Source of the DNA: Macrotis lagotis
Taxonomy: Eukaryota > Chordata > Mammalia > Peramelemorphia > Peramelidae
Assembly (NCBI RefSeq): GCF_037893015.1
Contig: NC_133663.1
Location: 138,888,553-138,952,552, forward strand
DNA length: 64,000 nucleotides
Direction: 5' to 3'
A model generated the notes under the pieces. That model was not told the origin of the DNA and did no database searches. It was given only the letters and a program-made list of their open reading frames with translations. The translations under genes and the position numbers were made by a program. Numbering within the stretch: position 1 is the stretch's first letter; each line of letters starts with the position of its first letter. Shown piece by piece: positions 22,941-33,893 of the stretch.

Positions 22941-23867
22941 ACTTAAATGTTACATGAAGCATATTTTAAAATTTTCCCATACCTCTTCATTTTCCTACAA
23001 TACAATCCACAATTGCTGACAACTGAGAAATTGGTTTAGGGAAAAAGGTTCATTTCATTCAATTTCCTTGATAACACTGAAGTTCTTTCAAATCAACTAA
23101 ACAATAGATTGCTGCATCTTGAACTTGTTCTAAGAGAGCAATATTTGATTTTCTCAAAAATGAAGCAACATGGACCAATTTGGTAAATATGAAACTTTAA
23201 AGATATTCACTTTAAGATTTTGATGAGATGAATGCTAACAGAAAAGATTGAGTGTAATTTATGCTTGAAAAAAATGTAATCTTCAGTAATTATTTTATGT
23301 ACTCTAAAAACAACACAATACCATAAATTTCATTTGAAATTGTAGCTCCTGAAATTCTGAGGATGGGTTAATTTTACTTTAGAGTGATCCTTTGTATCAA
23401 ACATTTTCTATCCTTAATATATCTTTTTTTACTGACAGGTGAAAATCAAGGTAATGCTCAGTTAGCTTTGTCTCTTTCTCAGCACACTAGGGAAAATGTC
23501 AAGTTCACAAAGGGTTCCGACTGAGCAAATTAAGAATTCTGCTTCCTCTTCTCCCGTTCTCCTACTCTTTCCCTTTTGAGTATCTCAAAACTTGATAACT
23601 CTGAAAATGAAGTGTGAGCCCTATTTGTTTGTTTTCTTCCTTGTTCTATTTGTAGGTTTGCTTTCCTTTCTGTGGTTTTAGACATCCTTCCCTTCTCTTC
23701 ACTATGGACAAGTGAATAGTTTAAATCCTATCAGAAGCAGAGTTTCACAAATCTTTGTCTTTGCTATCAACTGAATTTCTACTTCTAGCAGCTGTTTGGG
23801 GGCTATGAAACTTAAGAGTTTCACTGGGTAGGGAATTCGTAGGCAAGGGATAGAGAGCAACTTGAAC
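22941..23867. other. Unassigned DNA
   Basis: No gene or repeat recognised. Confidence 0.5.
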
Positions 23868-24040
23868 CAAGTGGCACACAGAATAAAGTGCTATTCCCAG
23901 AATGAGTTCAAATCTAACATGTACTAACTTTATGGTCTTGGGCAAATCATCCAACCCCTATTTGTCTCACTTTGTCTCAGAAATTAGAGAAATTGGGAGG
24001 GATCAAATGATATAATACTTATAAATGCTAGCTTTAAGCA
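23868..24040 (+). mobile_element. MAR1- or MIR-type SINE, degraded
   Basis: 'aatgagttcaaatctaacat' (B-box side), 'ttatggtcttgggcaaatca' and 'tcaaatgatataatacttat' follow the SINE order. Confidence 0.55.
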
Positions 24041-25034
24041 TTACCTGGACTTTGCTACTAATTGTAAACAATTGTGCTTCTATACACATTCCAACTACAA
24101 ATAGGGGATTTTTCCTCTCAGCATTCTAAAACTGCCAAAGAAGGGGCCTGAAGGAAAAAGTAAAATATATAACACCACATATAATCATATCTAATTGTAT
24201 TTCAAAAAGCATTAATCATTTTCTACAAAATACTCTAGAGCATTAAAGGTATCAGGGAAGCCCAGGAAATGGAAGGAGTGGAGAAAGAATTGACCAGAAT
24301 TGGACATTAAAGAAGATGCCACCTTGAGCTGGGCATTTAAAACAATGAAAGTGCACTGATTGAGGGAAAGGAGGACAAGCAGACAAGTATGTCAAACATG
24401 GTAGCAAATAAATCCCAGCTTCTATGAGTCTTCTAAGGGGGTATTTGTCTTATGAAATAGGAATAAGAGGCAATTTCCCATCTTAGACATTAGAAGCTCA
24501 GAATGTGGCTAGAAGGGTGGAGACCAAGTGAGCACTAAAGACCACCACACTTCTTGGAACAAAAGAGGAGGGAAGTGGTATGACTGTGTTAGAATGGAGT
24601 GGTTGCCCCTGAGAGAAGTTCTAGACTTCTAATGATCTTGTCCTGCTAACTGAGCCTCAGAGAGCTGAACTGGATGTTGGGGAAATAACTTATCATTCTT
24701 TTTGACAATGACTTTAAAAGTGGAATACATGATTGCCATTTTTAAAAAGATTATTTTGGTGAATTAGGAATACCTGACCAAAAACTGAAGTAGCAGGGAG
24801 GAACAAGAAAAGGGAGATTTTCTAATCTTTAATATAGTAACAAAGAACTAGTAGTTAGATTTGTAAAACCCCATCCAACAACTATAATCCATAATGTAAT
24901 TTTGTATAATACCTTTGGGTCATAAATATTGTGTAAATGATATGAATCTCTAAAATTGAGGATATGAGACATTTTAATAATGGGCATCTTACAGTCATAG
25001 GTACAGAACCAAAAAAGAATGGTCATGAAAGCTG
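24041..25034. other. Mostly unassigned; possible old repeat at 24230-24810
   Basis: Phrases such as 'ccttgagctgggcatttaaa' and 'aagattattttggtgaatta' recall the body of the L2-ended old repeat seen elsewhere in the window. The match is too weak to call. Confidence 0.35.
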
Positions 25035-25150
25035 TCTTCTCCAACTTTTTCATTTTATGGATGAGAAGTCACCAAGAATGGGAAGTATTTCAAAGTTCAT
25101 CTGAGCCTACTCCATAGTCAATGCTCTTTTCACTGTATAACAATGCCACT
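25035..25150 (-). mobile_element. MIR-type SINE fragment, antisense
   Basis: 'tttttcattttatggatgag' and 'aatgctcttttcactgtata' fit the reverse complement of a MIR-type SINE. Confidence 0.5.
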
Positions 25151-25164
25151 TCTTCCCCCACCCC

Positions 25165-25515
25165 TTTTTATTTTTCAATTTCATGCAAAGGTAGTTTTCA
25201 ACAGTCATCCTGTTGCAAGATTTTGAGTTCCACATTTTCTACCACCCTCTCCATATGACAGTAAACAATCTGATATGGGTTATACATTGTACAATCATGT
25301 TTTGCTTATTTCTATATTAGTCAAGCTATGAAGAACCAGAACTGGGGGGGGGAGGGAGGGAGACATGAGAAAGAAAAAAAATTAAAAAAATTTAAAAGTG
25401 AACATAATATTCTTTGTTCTACATTCAGAATCCATAATTTTTCCCACTCTGGATGTGACTGGCATTTTATGTAATGTCTCTCAGAATTGCCCTTAATCAC
25501 TTAACTGCTGAATAG
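25165..25515 (-). mobile_element. L1 LINE 3' end, antisense
   Basis: 'ttcatgcaaaggtagttttc', 'tacattgtacaatcatgttt', a G-rich run at 25346-25361 and then 'ctacattcagaatccataat' follow the antisense L1 3' end in order. It stops abruptly where the ARHGDIA pseudogene begins. Confidence 0.72.
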
Positions 25516-26175
25516 TGTGGGAAGGAACTCGAGAGGCTTCAGACACATCAAACCCATCAGTTTCCAAAGCTCAATCAGGTGGTGAGCAGGGCAGAACAAG
25601 AACCTGCAGCAGAGCAGCTGGCTCAGATTGTAGCTGAGAATGAGCAGGATGAACACTCTGTCAACTATAATCTCCCAGCACAGAGGAGCATCCAGGAGAT
25701 ATAGGAGCTGGACAAGGATGATGAGAAGTATAAAGTGGCCCTGTTAGGCAGTGTGACCATTTCTGCTGATCCCAATACTCCTAATGTCATTGTGATAAGC
25801 CTGACACTGGTGTACAGCACTGAGCCTGGTCCCTGGGAGCCAGATATAACTGGAGACCTGGAGAGCTTCAAGAAGAAGTCATTAGTGCTAAAGGAGGGTG
25901 TGGATTATCAGATAAAAATCTCCTTCCAGGTAAATAGGGAGATCCTATCAGGCATGAAGTACATCAAGCACACTTACAGAAAAGGCATCAAGATTGACAA
26001 AACTGATTACAAGGTAGGCAGTTATGGGCCTTGAGCAGAAGAATATGAGTTCTTTACACCTGTAGAGGTGTTTGCTCATGGCAGCTGCAACATCAATTCT
26101 CATTTCACAGATGACGATAAAAACAGCTTACCTCTCATGTGTGTGGAACCTCACCATCTAAAAGGAATGGAAAGA
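25516..26175 (+). pseudogene. ARHGDIA: Processed pseudogene of ARHGDIA (Rho GDP-dissociation inhibitor alpha)
   Basis: The parent protein binds prenylated Rho GTPases in the cytosol and keeps them in the GDP-bound state. Without introns this copy reads AEQEPAAEQLAQIVAENEQD from 25591, then HSVNY, GDLESFKK, VLKEGVDYQIKISFQVNREI, SGMKYIKHTYRKG, KIDKTDYKVGSYGP and FTDDDK, which follow RhoGDI-alpha end to end. Breaks: the start codon is AGG (25588), in-frame stops lie at 25702 and 26032, two in-frame deletions remove about 3 and 5 residues, and a +1 shift plus a stop lie near the C-terminus. It cannot encode the protein. About 70 bases of 5' UTR seem present. The 3' UTR and poly(A) are absent, because L1 sequence starts right after the last codons. 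Confidence 0.9.
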
Positions 26176-27459
26176 GATTTGGCCAAGATGGTGGAGAGAA
26201 GACAGGTACAGTCTTAAATTCTCCTGATCTTTCCCCATCTATGATATGAAACAAACTTCTAAACATAAACTGATCAACAAAACCCAGAAAGAAAAGCCAG
26301 GAGAAGAATATCTGCCTCAGGCTTTGTCTTCTGCAGTCATGGGTGAGTCTGGGTGCAGAGAGCAGATCAGCCACCTACCAGCCTGATTAGCAGCAGGGCT
26401 GGAGCCTGGGAGCCTGAGGTCTGGAGAACCAGACCTACTTAATCACCAGAGGGGCTAGACCATGGGGGCTTAGGTCAACTAGCGAGCAGAGGCATTGATG
26501 TTGGCATTGACTGTCTGGAGCTTGCTGACAGGGCTAGAGGGAGAATTCCAGTGCAGGAGGCTGTGGACATCATCCATGGGCCCCTCTGGTCAGGAGGAAC
26601 ACAGAGTCCACATCTTCATTACAGCTGAAGTTTCTTCCGAGAACAAACACAATTACATACTAATTCTGTCCCAGGCAGAGGTGTGTGAGCAGAAGAACCA
26701 ATTCAGCTGACTATAGGGAAAGGCATGACCTTACCCCAGGGTAAAGCCCACCAGTGATTGAAGAAAAAAGTATTTAACAGCTTCATTTACTCCCTCCAAG
26801 CCAAGGGAGAAGGCCTCAATCAAGGTCACAGACACTCCAGAGAAAGCAACCAGCATGCCCTACTGTCCAGGTGGAGAAATTATACTCAGTGAGTAAATCC
26901 TCTAGCACCCCCTACTGTCCAGATGGAGATAACACACTCAGTGAGTAAAGCCTCTAGGCATCCCAACACCAAACCTCTGTGAACCAGCCCCTTCCCAACT
27001 CAATGTCTTAGCAAAATGAAGAAAGGTCAGCCGAAAGGTGGATCCACAGAAAAGTTCTTGGAAGGAAAACACCCTAACTCAGAGAGACCTAGAACTTCTG
27101 AGGAGAATATGAACTAGTCTCCAGCACAGAAAGATCTCCTTGAAGAAATAAGGAAGGAGTTTAAAAATCTAATGGAAAATTTGAGGAAAGAAACCCAAGA
27201 GAAGATTAACAGCTTACAACAAGAAAACAAATCATAGGAAAATACAATTGGAAAAATACAAAATGAGACTAATCCTCAATTGGGCAAATGCAAAAAAAAA
27301 TAAATCTCTCAAAACCTTAATTGGTCAAATGAAAAATTCTTTCAAAAATAGAATTGACCAGTTGGAAAAGAAGTTGGAAAAGGTAAATGAAGAAAACACC
27401 TCTTTAAAAATTAGAATGGAGTCTGCGGAAAAAAGAAGAAAACCAAATTGCTAGTATCA

Positions 27460-28477
27460 TAAATGAAAAAGGTGAACTCACCACAAATGAGGAGCAAATT
27501 AAAGTAATAATTTGGAATTATTTTGCCCAACTCTATGCCAATAAATTTGACAATCTAATTGAAATGGATGAATATTTACAAAAATATAAGTTGCCCAGGT
27601 TAAATGAAGAGATTAAATACCTAAACAACCTATCTCAGAAAAAGAAATTCAACAAGCCATCATTGAACTCCCTAAGAAAAAATCTCCAGGGCCTGATGGA
27701 TTCACAAGGGAATTCTACCAAATATGTAAGGAACAACTAGTTCCATTTCTATATTAACTCTTTGGAAAAATAGGGAAGACGGAACTCTGCCTAACTTTTT
27801 CTATGAGAGCAATATGGTGCTGATACCTAAACCAGGAAGAGTTAAAACAGAGAAAGAAAATTATAGACCTATCTCCCTGATGAATATAGATGGAAAATTC
27901 TTAACTAAAATCTTCGCAAAACAATTACAACAAGTTACCAGTAGGATCATACATTTTGACCAAGTAGGATTCATCCTAGGAATGCAGGGTTGGTTCAATA
28001 TTAGGAAAACTGTTAGTATACTCAATTATATCAACAACAAACCTATCATATAAATAGATGCTGAAAAAGCTTTTTGAAAAAATACAGCACTCATTCCTAC
28101 TTAAAATACTAGAGGGTGTAGGAATAAATGGACTGTTCCTTAGAATAACAAGCAGTATCTATCTAAAACCATCAACAAGCATTATATTAAATGGGGAGAG
28201 GCTAGAGGAATTCCAGTAAGATCAGGGGTGAAACAAGGATGCCCATTATCACCACTACTATTCAATATCATATTATCAATGTTAGCTTCAGCAATTAGAG
28301 AAGAAAAAGAAATTGAAGGAATTAGAATTGGGAAGGAAGAAACAAAACTTTCACTCTTTGCAGATGCCATGATGCTATGCCTAGAGAATCCCAAGAAACC
28401 ATTCCAAAAAACTACTGGAAACAATTGGCAATTTTAGCAAAGTTGCAGGATATAAAATAAACCCTCATAAATCCTCA

Positions 28478-28527
<50 letters not shown>

Positions 28528-28978
28528 CTAGCAAGATACAGCAGAAAGTGCTAGAAAGAGCAAACCCATTGAAAGTAACATCAGACAATATAAAATACCT
28601 AGGAGTCTATTTGCCAAGGCAGATTCAGAAACTTTTTAAAAATTAGAAAACACTTCTCACACAAATTAAATCAGAATTAAATAACAAGACAATCATCAAC
28701 TGCTCATGGATAGAGGTAATATAATAAAAATGACAATACTACCAAAACTAAACTACCAGTTTAGTGCCCTACCAATCAAAATTCCTAGAAATCACTTTAA
28801 TGAGTTAGAAAAAGTTGTAAGTAAATTCATATGGAGAAATAAAAAGTCAAGAATTTCCAGGGATTTTGATGGAAAAAAAGTGCAAAAGAAGGTGGCTTAG
28901 CCCTACCTGATCTAAAATTATATTATAAAGCATCAGTCATCAAAAACTGTCTGGTATTGGCTAAGAAATAGACTGGTA
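27460..28978 (+). pseudogene. L1 ORF2 remnant, reverse transcriptase domain
   Basis: Conserved blocks appear in order: [31 protein letters not shown] (27680-27722), [26 protein letters not shown] (28229) and [10 protein letters not shown] (28350). The catalytic FADD is FADA here (28358-28369), which would destroy activity by itself. Several frame changes and stops are present, and a TA microsatellite has expanded at 28480-28525. Confidence 0.85.
28480..28525. repeat. (TA)n microsatellite
   Basis: About 23 perfect dinucleotides inside the L1 ORF2 remnant. Confidence 0.95.
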
Positions 28979-29733
28979 GAGGGGGTGGAGCCAAGATGGT
29001 GACAAGAAGGGATCCAGTCTTAGGAGCTCTCTGATAAAACTCATAAGCTAAGGACTCTAACTAAACTTTCAAGAGACAGAACCCACAAAGGGACCCAGTG
29101 AGACAGTTCTCCTACTCAAGGTAACCTGGAAAAGAGCAGAAAGGCTCTGCTCCCCAGGTCAGAAGGGCGGCCTGCCAGAGGGGTGGCTCACCAGAGCGAA
29201 AGAACTGCAGCCTCCCTGAGGCAGCCCCATGGCACTGGAAGGTGTGGCTCACAGCACTGGGGGAGTCCCCTGAGCTACACCCCGGGGAACACCAGGCATA
29301 AAGTGGGGGAACAGCAGGGGACCTCTGCCAGAGGGAGCACTTGGAGCCCAGCCCTCAGGGCACACAGCCAGCAGCTTGGTCTTTCAGCAGCCCAGACCAG
29401 GAAACAGAAGCAGGCAGAGCCAGTAAGCAGGAGCCCCTAGGGCATGAGCCCATTGAGCTGAGGGAGAGGAGTGAAGAGAGAGACTGCAGAGCTCTGTCCT
29501 CTGCCCCTGGAACAGGACTCTGGGGCTCTGACCACATTCAGATCCTGATCGCAGTCTAGCCCCCCCCCCCCCAATAGAACAGCAGGGCCCCCCCACCTCA
29601 GCCCCATGCCAGAGGGAGGTGCTTATGGTCATTCACAGACCAGGAGGGAGGGACAGAGCCTCACACACTGAAACCCTTGTGGGAGTGTCCCAAAAGCTCA
29701 GGAAGCACCCCAAACCAGGCCCAGGCTGGGAAA
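28979..29733 (+). promoter_or_regulatory. Probable internal promoter region (5' UTR) of half-L1 copy A
   Basis: Markedly GC-rich compared with the AT-rich surroundings, and lies between the element's 5' start and the ORF1 start codon. By family knowledge L1-type elements carry an internal RNA polymerase II promoter here. Activity of this copy is unknown. Open frames of 60-89 codons on both strands reflect the GC content. Confidence 0.5.
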
Positions 29734-30217
29734 ATGAGCAAACAGAGAAATAAGAGAAAGACTATTGAGAAATATTTTGCAAATGAGCCCAAGAAGGATC
29801 AAAATACTCAGTCTGAAGATGAGGAAGCACAAGCTCCTACATCTAAAGACTCCAAGAAAAACAGAAATTGGGCTCAGGCTATGATAGAGCTCAAAAAATA
29901 CTTTGAAAATCAAATGAGGGAGTTGGAAGAAAAACTGGGAAAATAAAGGAGAGAGATGCAGGAAAAACATGAAAATGAAGTCAGCAGCTTAGTCAAGGAA
30001 ATCCAAAAAAAAAGGCTGAAGAAAATAGCATGCTAAAAAACCAGCTTAGGTCAAATAGATAAAACAGTTCAAAAAGTTATTGAGGAGAAGAATGCTTTAA
30101 AAAGCAAAATTGGCCAGATGGAAAAAGAGATAAGAAAACTCTCTGAGGAGAACAAATCCTTCAGACAAAGAATAGAATTCAGGGAGATTGATGACTTTAC
30201 CAGAAAGTATACTTTAC
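29734..30217 (+). pseudogene. Half-L1 ORF1, N-terminal part (copy A)
   Basis: Starts MSKQRNKRKTIEKYF and is open for 71 codons to a stop at 29944. ORF1 sequence goes on past it, with a coiled-coil pattern (for example ELKKYFENQMRELEEKLGK and ALKSKIGQMEKEIRKLSEEN) until the chimeric junction at 30217. By family knowledge ORF1p is an RNA-binding chaperone. The C-terminal RNA-binding part is missing here. Confidence 0.75.
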
Positions 30218-30569
30218 TAGTGTGAAGAGCACCAGCTACAGAGCCTGCAGTGAGAATTGGGAGAAAGCAGCTTGCACCCCCAGAGACGGTAAGGAAAGTC
30301 TCCACAGATTTCTCTCCTCTCCCAGGGATAGGACTCTGCTGTTTGCCTACACTTAGACCCAGGGTTCAGTTTGGGCTTCCATACTAAGGTAGCTGGATCC
30401 CACCTTATAGCCTCAGGGCAGAGGGCAGTGCTGTGGTCATATATACATATCAAAGCATGGGGTAGAGAGCTTAAGACCTTGGAGGAATAAAGGTCCCAGT
30501 GGGGTTTCCCCCCCAAAAAAATAACCCCAAAGGCTCAGAAGTGCTGTAAATTAGCCTTGGACTGAGGAA

Positions 30570-31640
30570 ATGAGTAAACAACAGAAAAAGGAGAATCTGA
30601 TCTTAGAAAATTACTTTAGTTCCATACAAGATAAAAACACATACTCAGATGATGACAAAATTGAAGCTTCCATATCCAAAACCTCCAAGAGAAACAGAAA
30701 ATGGGCTCAGACTATGGGTGAGCTCAAAAAAGACTTTGAAAGGCAATTAAGAGAGGTGGAGGAAAAATTGGGATGAGAAATGAGAGTGATGAAGAAAAAT
30801 CATGAAAATCAAATCAACAGCTTGGTGAAAGATATACAGAAATATACTGAACAAAATAATATGTTAAAAACCAGTTTAGACCTAATGGAAAAAGCAAAAC
30901 AAAAAGGCAAATGAGGAGAAGAACGCCTTAAAAAGCAGAATTGCCCAACTGGAAAGGGAGATTAAAAAAAGCTCTTTGAAGAAAATAACTCCTTCAAATG
31001 CAGATTGGAAGTAAAGGAAGCTGATGACTTTGCAAGAAATCAGGAAGAAATAAAACTCTTCCAAAAAAGTCAAAAATTAGAAGAAAATGTGAAATATCTC
31101 ATTGGGAAAACAACTGACCTTGAAAACAGATTCAGAAGAAATAATTTGAAAATTATTGGATGACCAGGAGAAGAGCCTAGACTTCATTTTTCAAGAAATA
31201 ATACAGCAAAATTGCCCTGAGATCCTAGAAGCAAAGGGTAAAATAAAAATCGAGAGAATTCACCAGTCACCCCCTGAAAGGGATCGTAAAAGAAAAACTT
31301 CCAGGAATATTATAGCCAAATTCCATACTCCCAAATCAAAGAGAAAATTCTAAAAACTACCAGAAGCAGACAATTCAACTACCAAGACTCCACAGTCAGG
31401 ATTACACACAATCTGGCAGCATCTACATTAAGGGCTCATAGGGATTGGAATATGATATTCTGGAAGGCAAAAGATCTTGGTTTACAACTAAGAATCAACT
31501 ATCCAGCAAAACTGAACATCCTCTTTCAGGGGAAAAGATGGATTTTCAATGAAACAGGGGACTTTCAAAATTTCCTAACGAAACAACCAGAGATGAACAG
31601 AAAGTTTGATCTCCAAGTACAGGATGCTGGTGAACCATAG
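30570..31640 (+). pseudogene. Half-L1 ORF1 (copy B), full length but broken
   Basis: Starts MSKQQKKENLILENYF, similar to copy A. A coiled coil follows (GELKKDFERQLREVEEKLG). Next comes an RRM-like region around NNLKIIG at about 31145 and GKIKIERIHQSP at about 31237. The C-terminal domain holds RINYPAKLNILFQGKRW (31490-31540) and ends DAGEP at 31640. This order is that of L1 ORF1p. About 356 codons long; at least two stops and more than one frame change. Confidence 0.8.
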
Positions 31641-32305
31641 AGGGAGTGGAAGAGAGGAACTAACTATGAGAAACTTGATGATGTTGAGCTTTTGTATTCC
31701 TGCATGGGAAGAGGATATTGATAACTCATATGAACTTTATAATTTATAAAAGCTGTTAGAAGGAGCATATATAGACAAGACATAGGAAGGAGCAGAATAT
31801 AGTGGTATGATGTGGTAAAGGGATGGAGTCAATGGGCAATGGGGGAAAGTACTGGGAGGAAGGAAAGGGAGATGAAGAAGAAGCTGAGAGATTTCATTTG
31901 AGTCAAAAAAAGTTTTTTCAATGGAGCTGGGAGGGGGGAATACATGGAGGAATGAGTGAGCCTTCATTCTCATTGGAAATGGCTCAGGGAGGAAATGACA
32001 TGCACATTTAATAGGGTGAGGAAATCTGTCTTGCCTTGGAAAAGGATGGGAGGAAATGGAAGGGATGAGGGGGAATGGGGAGAGGGAAGGGGGGAATAGG
32101 TGATAGAAGAGAGGGAAGATCTAGGGAGAGGGTTATCAGATGAAATACACTTTTGGACAGGGCCAGGATGAAAGGAGAAATAGAGTGGAGGTATAGCAAC
32201 TGAGGGAAAAATATTGAGCAACTTCTGTGGTGGACTTATGATAGGGAAAGCAAGTCAGCCCAGAGACAGAGCCATTGAAATCAGAACACAGACTAAAGTA
32301 CATTT

Positions 32306-32332
32306 TCTCTCTCTCTCTCTCTCTCTCTCTCT
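32306..32332. repeat. (TC)n microsatellite
   Basis: About 13 dinucleotides inside the half-L1 3' UTR. Confidence 0.95.
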
Positions 32333-32865
32333 TCTTGAGTTTTCCCATCTTCTTGGGGGGGGGGGCTTTATGTTTATTCTTATGTTTACTCATAACATTC
32401 AATTTACATCAATGTATGGCATGGAAACAATGCAGAGACTGTCAGACGGGGGGGGGGGAGGGAAGGGGGGAGGAGGGAAAGTTATAAAATTCAGAGCCAT
32501 GCAAAAAATGATGGGTACATAGTACTATTATATATGACTGAAAACAAATAAAATATTAAAATCATAAAAAAGAGCTATCTGTGATCTATAGCTATGAACA
32601 AAAATCTAAGGTCAAATATTAAAAAGTAGCTCAGTAAAACTGGTAGGCAGGTAATATCTTAAAAATTAGGCCAGTTAAATAGGCAAAAGGTTAAAAAGCA
32701 CAGAAGACCACCTGCAGGGATCAGGAACTAAAATATGATCTCTTAAGAGTTCAGGAACACATTCGTGAAGATTTTTTTTAATAGAGGAAGGGGAGTCAGA
32801 GTCAAGGAAATTGGACAATAAGGAAAGGGAAACAAGGGGGTTTGAATATATAAAAGGAATCTGGG

Positions 32866-33018
32866 GGGTGGCTAGGTGGCACAGTGGATAGGGCACTGGC
32901 CCTGAAGTCAGGAGTAGCTGAGTTCAAATCTGAACTCAGACACTTAATAATTACCTGTGTGGCCTTGGGCAAGCCACTTAACCCGATTTGCCTTGCAAAA
33001 TTCTAAAAAAAAATAAAA
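32866..33018 (+). mobile_element. tRNA-derived SINE (WALLSI/WSINE-like)
   Basis: Complete copy with head 'gggtggctaggtggcacagt', B-box-like 'gagttcaaatct' and tail 'cttgcaaaattctaaaaaaa'. Direct repeats 'aaaggaatctggg' (about 32853) and 'gaggaatctggg' (33021) mark the target-site duplication. The 290 bases to its left (32576-32865) are unassigned. Confidence 0.88.
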
Positions 33019-33054
33019 AAGAGGAATCTGGGTAACAAATATGAGACTTCTTAG

Positions 33055-33893
33055 CAAAGAGTCATTGGATGAGTTCACAGCTCCACCAACAATGCAATGT
33101 TGTCCCAGATTTCCCATAACCCTTCCAACACTGATCATTATCCTTTCTGGTCATATTGGCCAGTCTGAGAGGTGTGAGGTGGTACCTCAGAGAAGCTTTA
33201 ATTTGCATTTCTCTAATAAGTAATGATTTAGAGCAATTTTTCATATGACTGTGGATGGCTTTGATCTCATCTGTAAATTACTTTTTTCAATTTGTCAATT
33301 GGGGAATGTTTTTTTTTAATTAAAAATTGACTCAGTTCTCTGTATATTTTAGAAATGAATTCCTTGTCAGAAACATTGGTTATAAAGATTGTTTCCCAGT
33401 TTACTGCATTTCTTTTGATCTTGGTTACAGTGGTTTTGTCTGTGCAAAAGCCTTTTAATTTAATGTAATAGAAATCATCTGGTTTCTTTTTAGTGATGTT
33501 ATCCATCTCTTCCTTAGTCATAAATTACTTCCCTTTCCATAGATCTGACAGGTAAACTAGTCCTTGATTTTTCTAGTTTGCTTTAAGTATGGTTTTTTAT
33601 GTCTCAATCCTATATCCATTTGGATCTTATCTTGGTATAGGGTATGAGGTGTTGGTCTAATCTAAGTTTCTTCCATATTAACTTCAAATTTTCACAGCAG
33701 TTTTATCAAAGAGAATTTTTGTCCCAACAGCTGGACTATTTGGGTTTATCAAACAGCAGATTACTATAATCGTTTCCTGCTATTGCACCTAGTCTATTCT
33801 ACTGGTCTACCAGTCTATTTCTTAGTCAATACCAGACAGTTTTGATAACTGATGCTTTATAATATAATTTTAGATCAGGTAGGGCTAAGCAAA
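33055..33893 (-). mobile_element. L1 LINE ORF2 C-terminal part, antisense
   Basis: On the minus strand it reads through conserved ORF2 blocks. DNITKKKPDDFYYIKLKGFC and KIKRNAVNWETIF lie at 33400-33500. The segment ends (right) at 'atcaggtagggctaag', the antisense of ALPDLKLYYKASVI. The 3' UTR is missing on the left. It may be the other half of the L1 at 34430-37883, with about 1 kb of ORF2 lost between them. Confidence 0.75.

Larger units (their letters stand above)
26176..28978 (+). mobile_element. L1 LINE with 5' end, internal deletion and lost 3' end
   Basis: Starts with 'ggccaagatggtggagaga', the usual L1 5' start in this genome. A 5' UTR of about 840 bases follows (26176-27015). The ORF1 N-terminal part begins at 27016 (MKKGQPKGGSTEKF) and contains a coiled coil (KEFKNLMENLRKETQEKINS). 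At about 27450 the sequence jumps to the middle of ORF2, so the ORF1 C-terminus and the ORF2 endonuclease are missing. ORF2 runs to 28978, where the half-L1 element begins; no 3' UTR is visible. Many stops and shifts. Confidence 0.8.
28979..30217 (+). mobile_element. Half-L1 (HAL1-like) element, copy A: 5' UTR and ORF1 N-terminal part
   Basis: Begins with 'gggggtggagccaagatggt', the L1-type 5' start. A GC-rich 5' UTR of about 755 bases and the ORF1 start at 29734 follow. At 30217-30218, within the ORF1 coiled coil, the sequence switches abruptly to the 5' UTR of a second element in the same orientation. Copy A itself therefore has no 3' end. The HAL1 assignment rests on its close likeness to copy B. 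Confidence 0.7.
30218..32575 (+). mobile_element. Half-L1 (HAL1-like) element, copy B, with 3' end
   Basis: Starts inside a 5' UTR (30218-30569), continues with a complete-length but broken ORF1 (30570-31640), and then goes directly into a 3' UTR of about 935 bases ending 'caaataaaatattaaaatca' plus A-rich sequence. No reverse transcriptase lies between ORF1 and the 3' end, which defines a half-L1. The terminal part ('caatgtatggcatggaaaca', G-rich tract at 32449-32475) resembles the L1 3' end at 46270-46450, so it must have been mobilised by L1 proteins in trans. Confidence 0.78.

Noticed and set aside
25735-26034. 99-codon frame encoding RhoGDI-like sequence
   Set aside because: Part of the ARHGDIA processed pseudogene, bounded by in-frame stops and without the parental start codon.
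29183-29632. Overlapping open frames on both strands in GC-rich DNA
   Set aside because: They lie in the 5' UTR of the half-L1. Open frames on both strands follow from high GC; no protein family is visible.
32576-32865. Continuation of the half-L1 or of the interrupted L1 ORF2
   Set aside because: No likeness to either; also no copy of the sequence before 28979 that would act as a target-site duplication.
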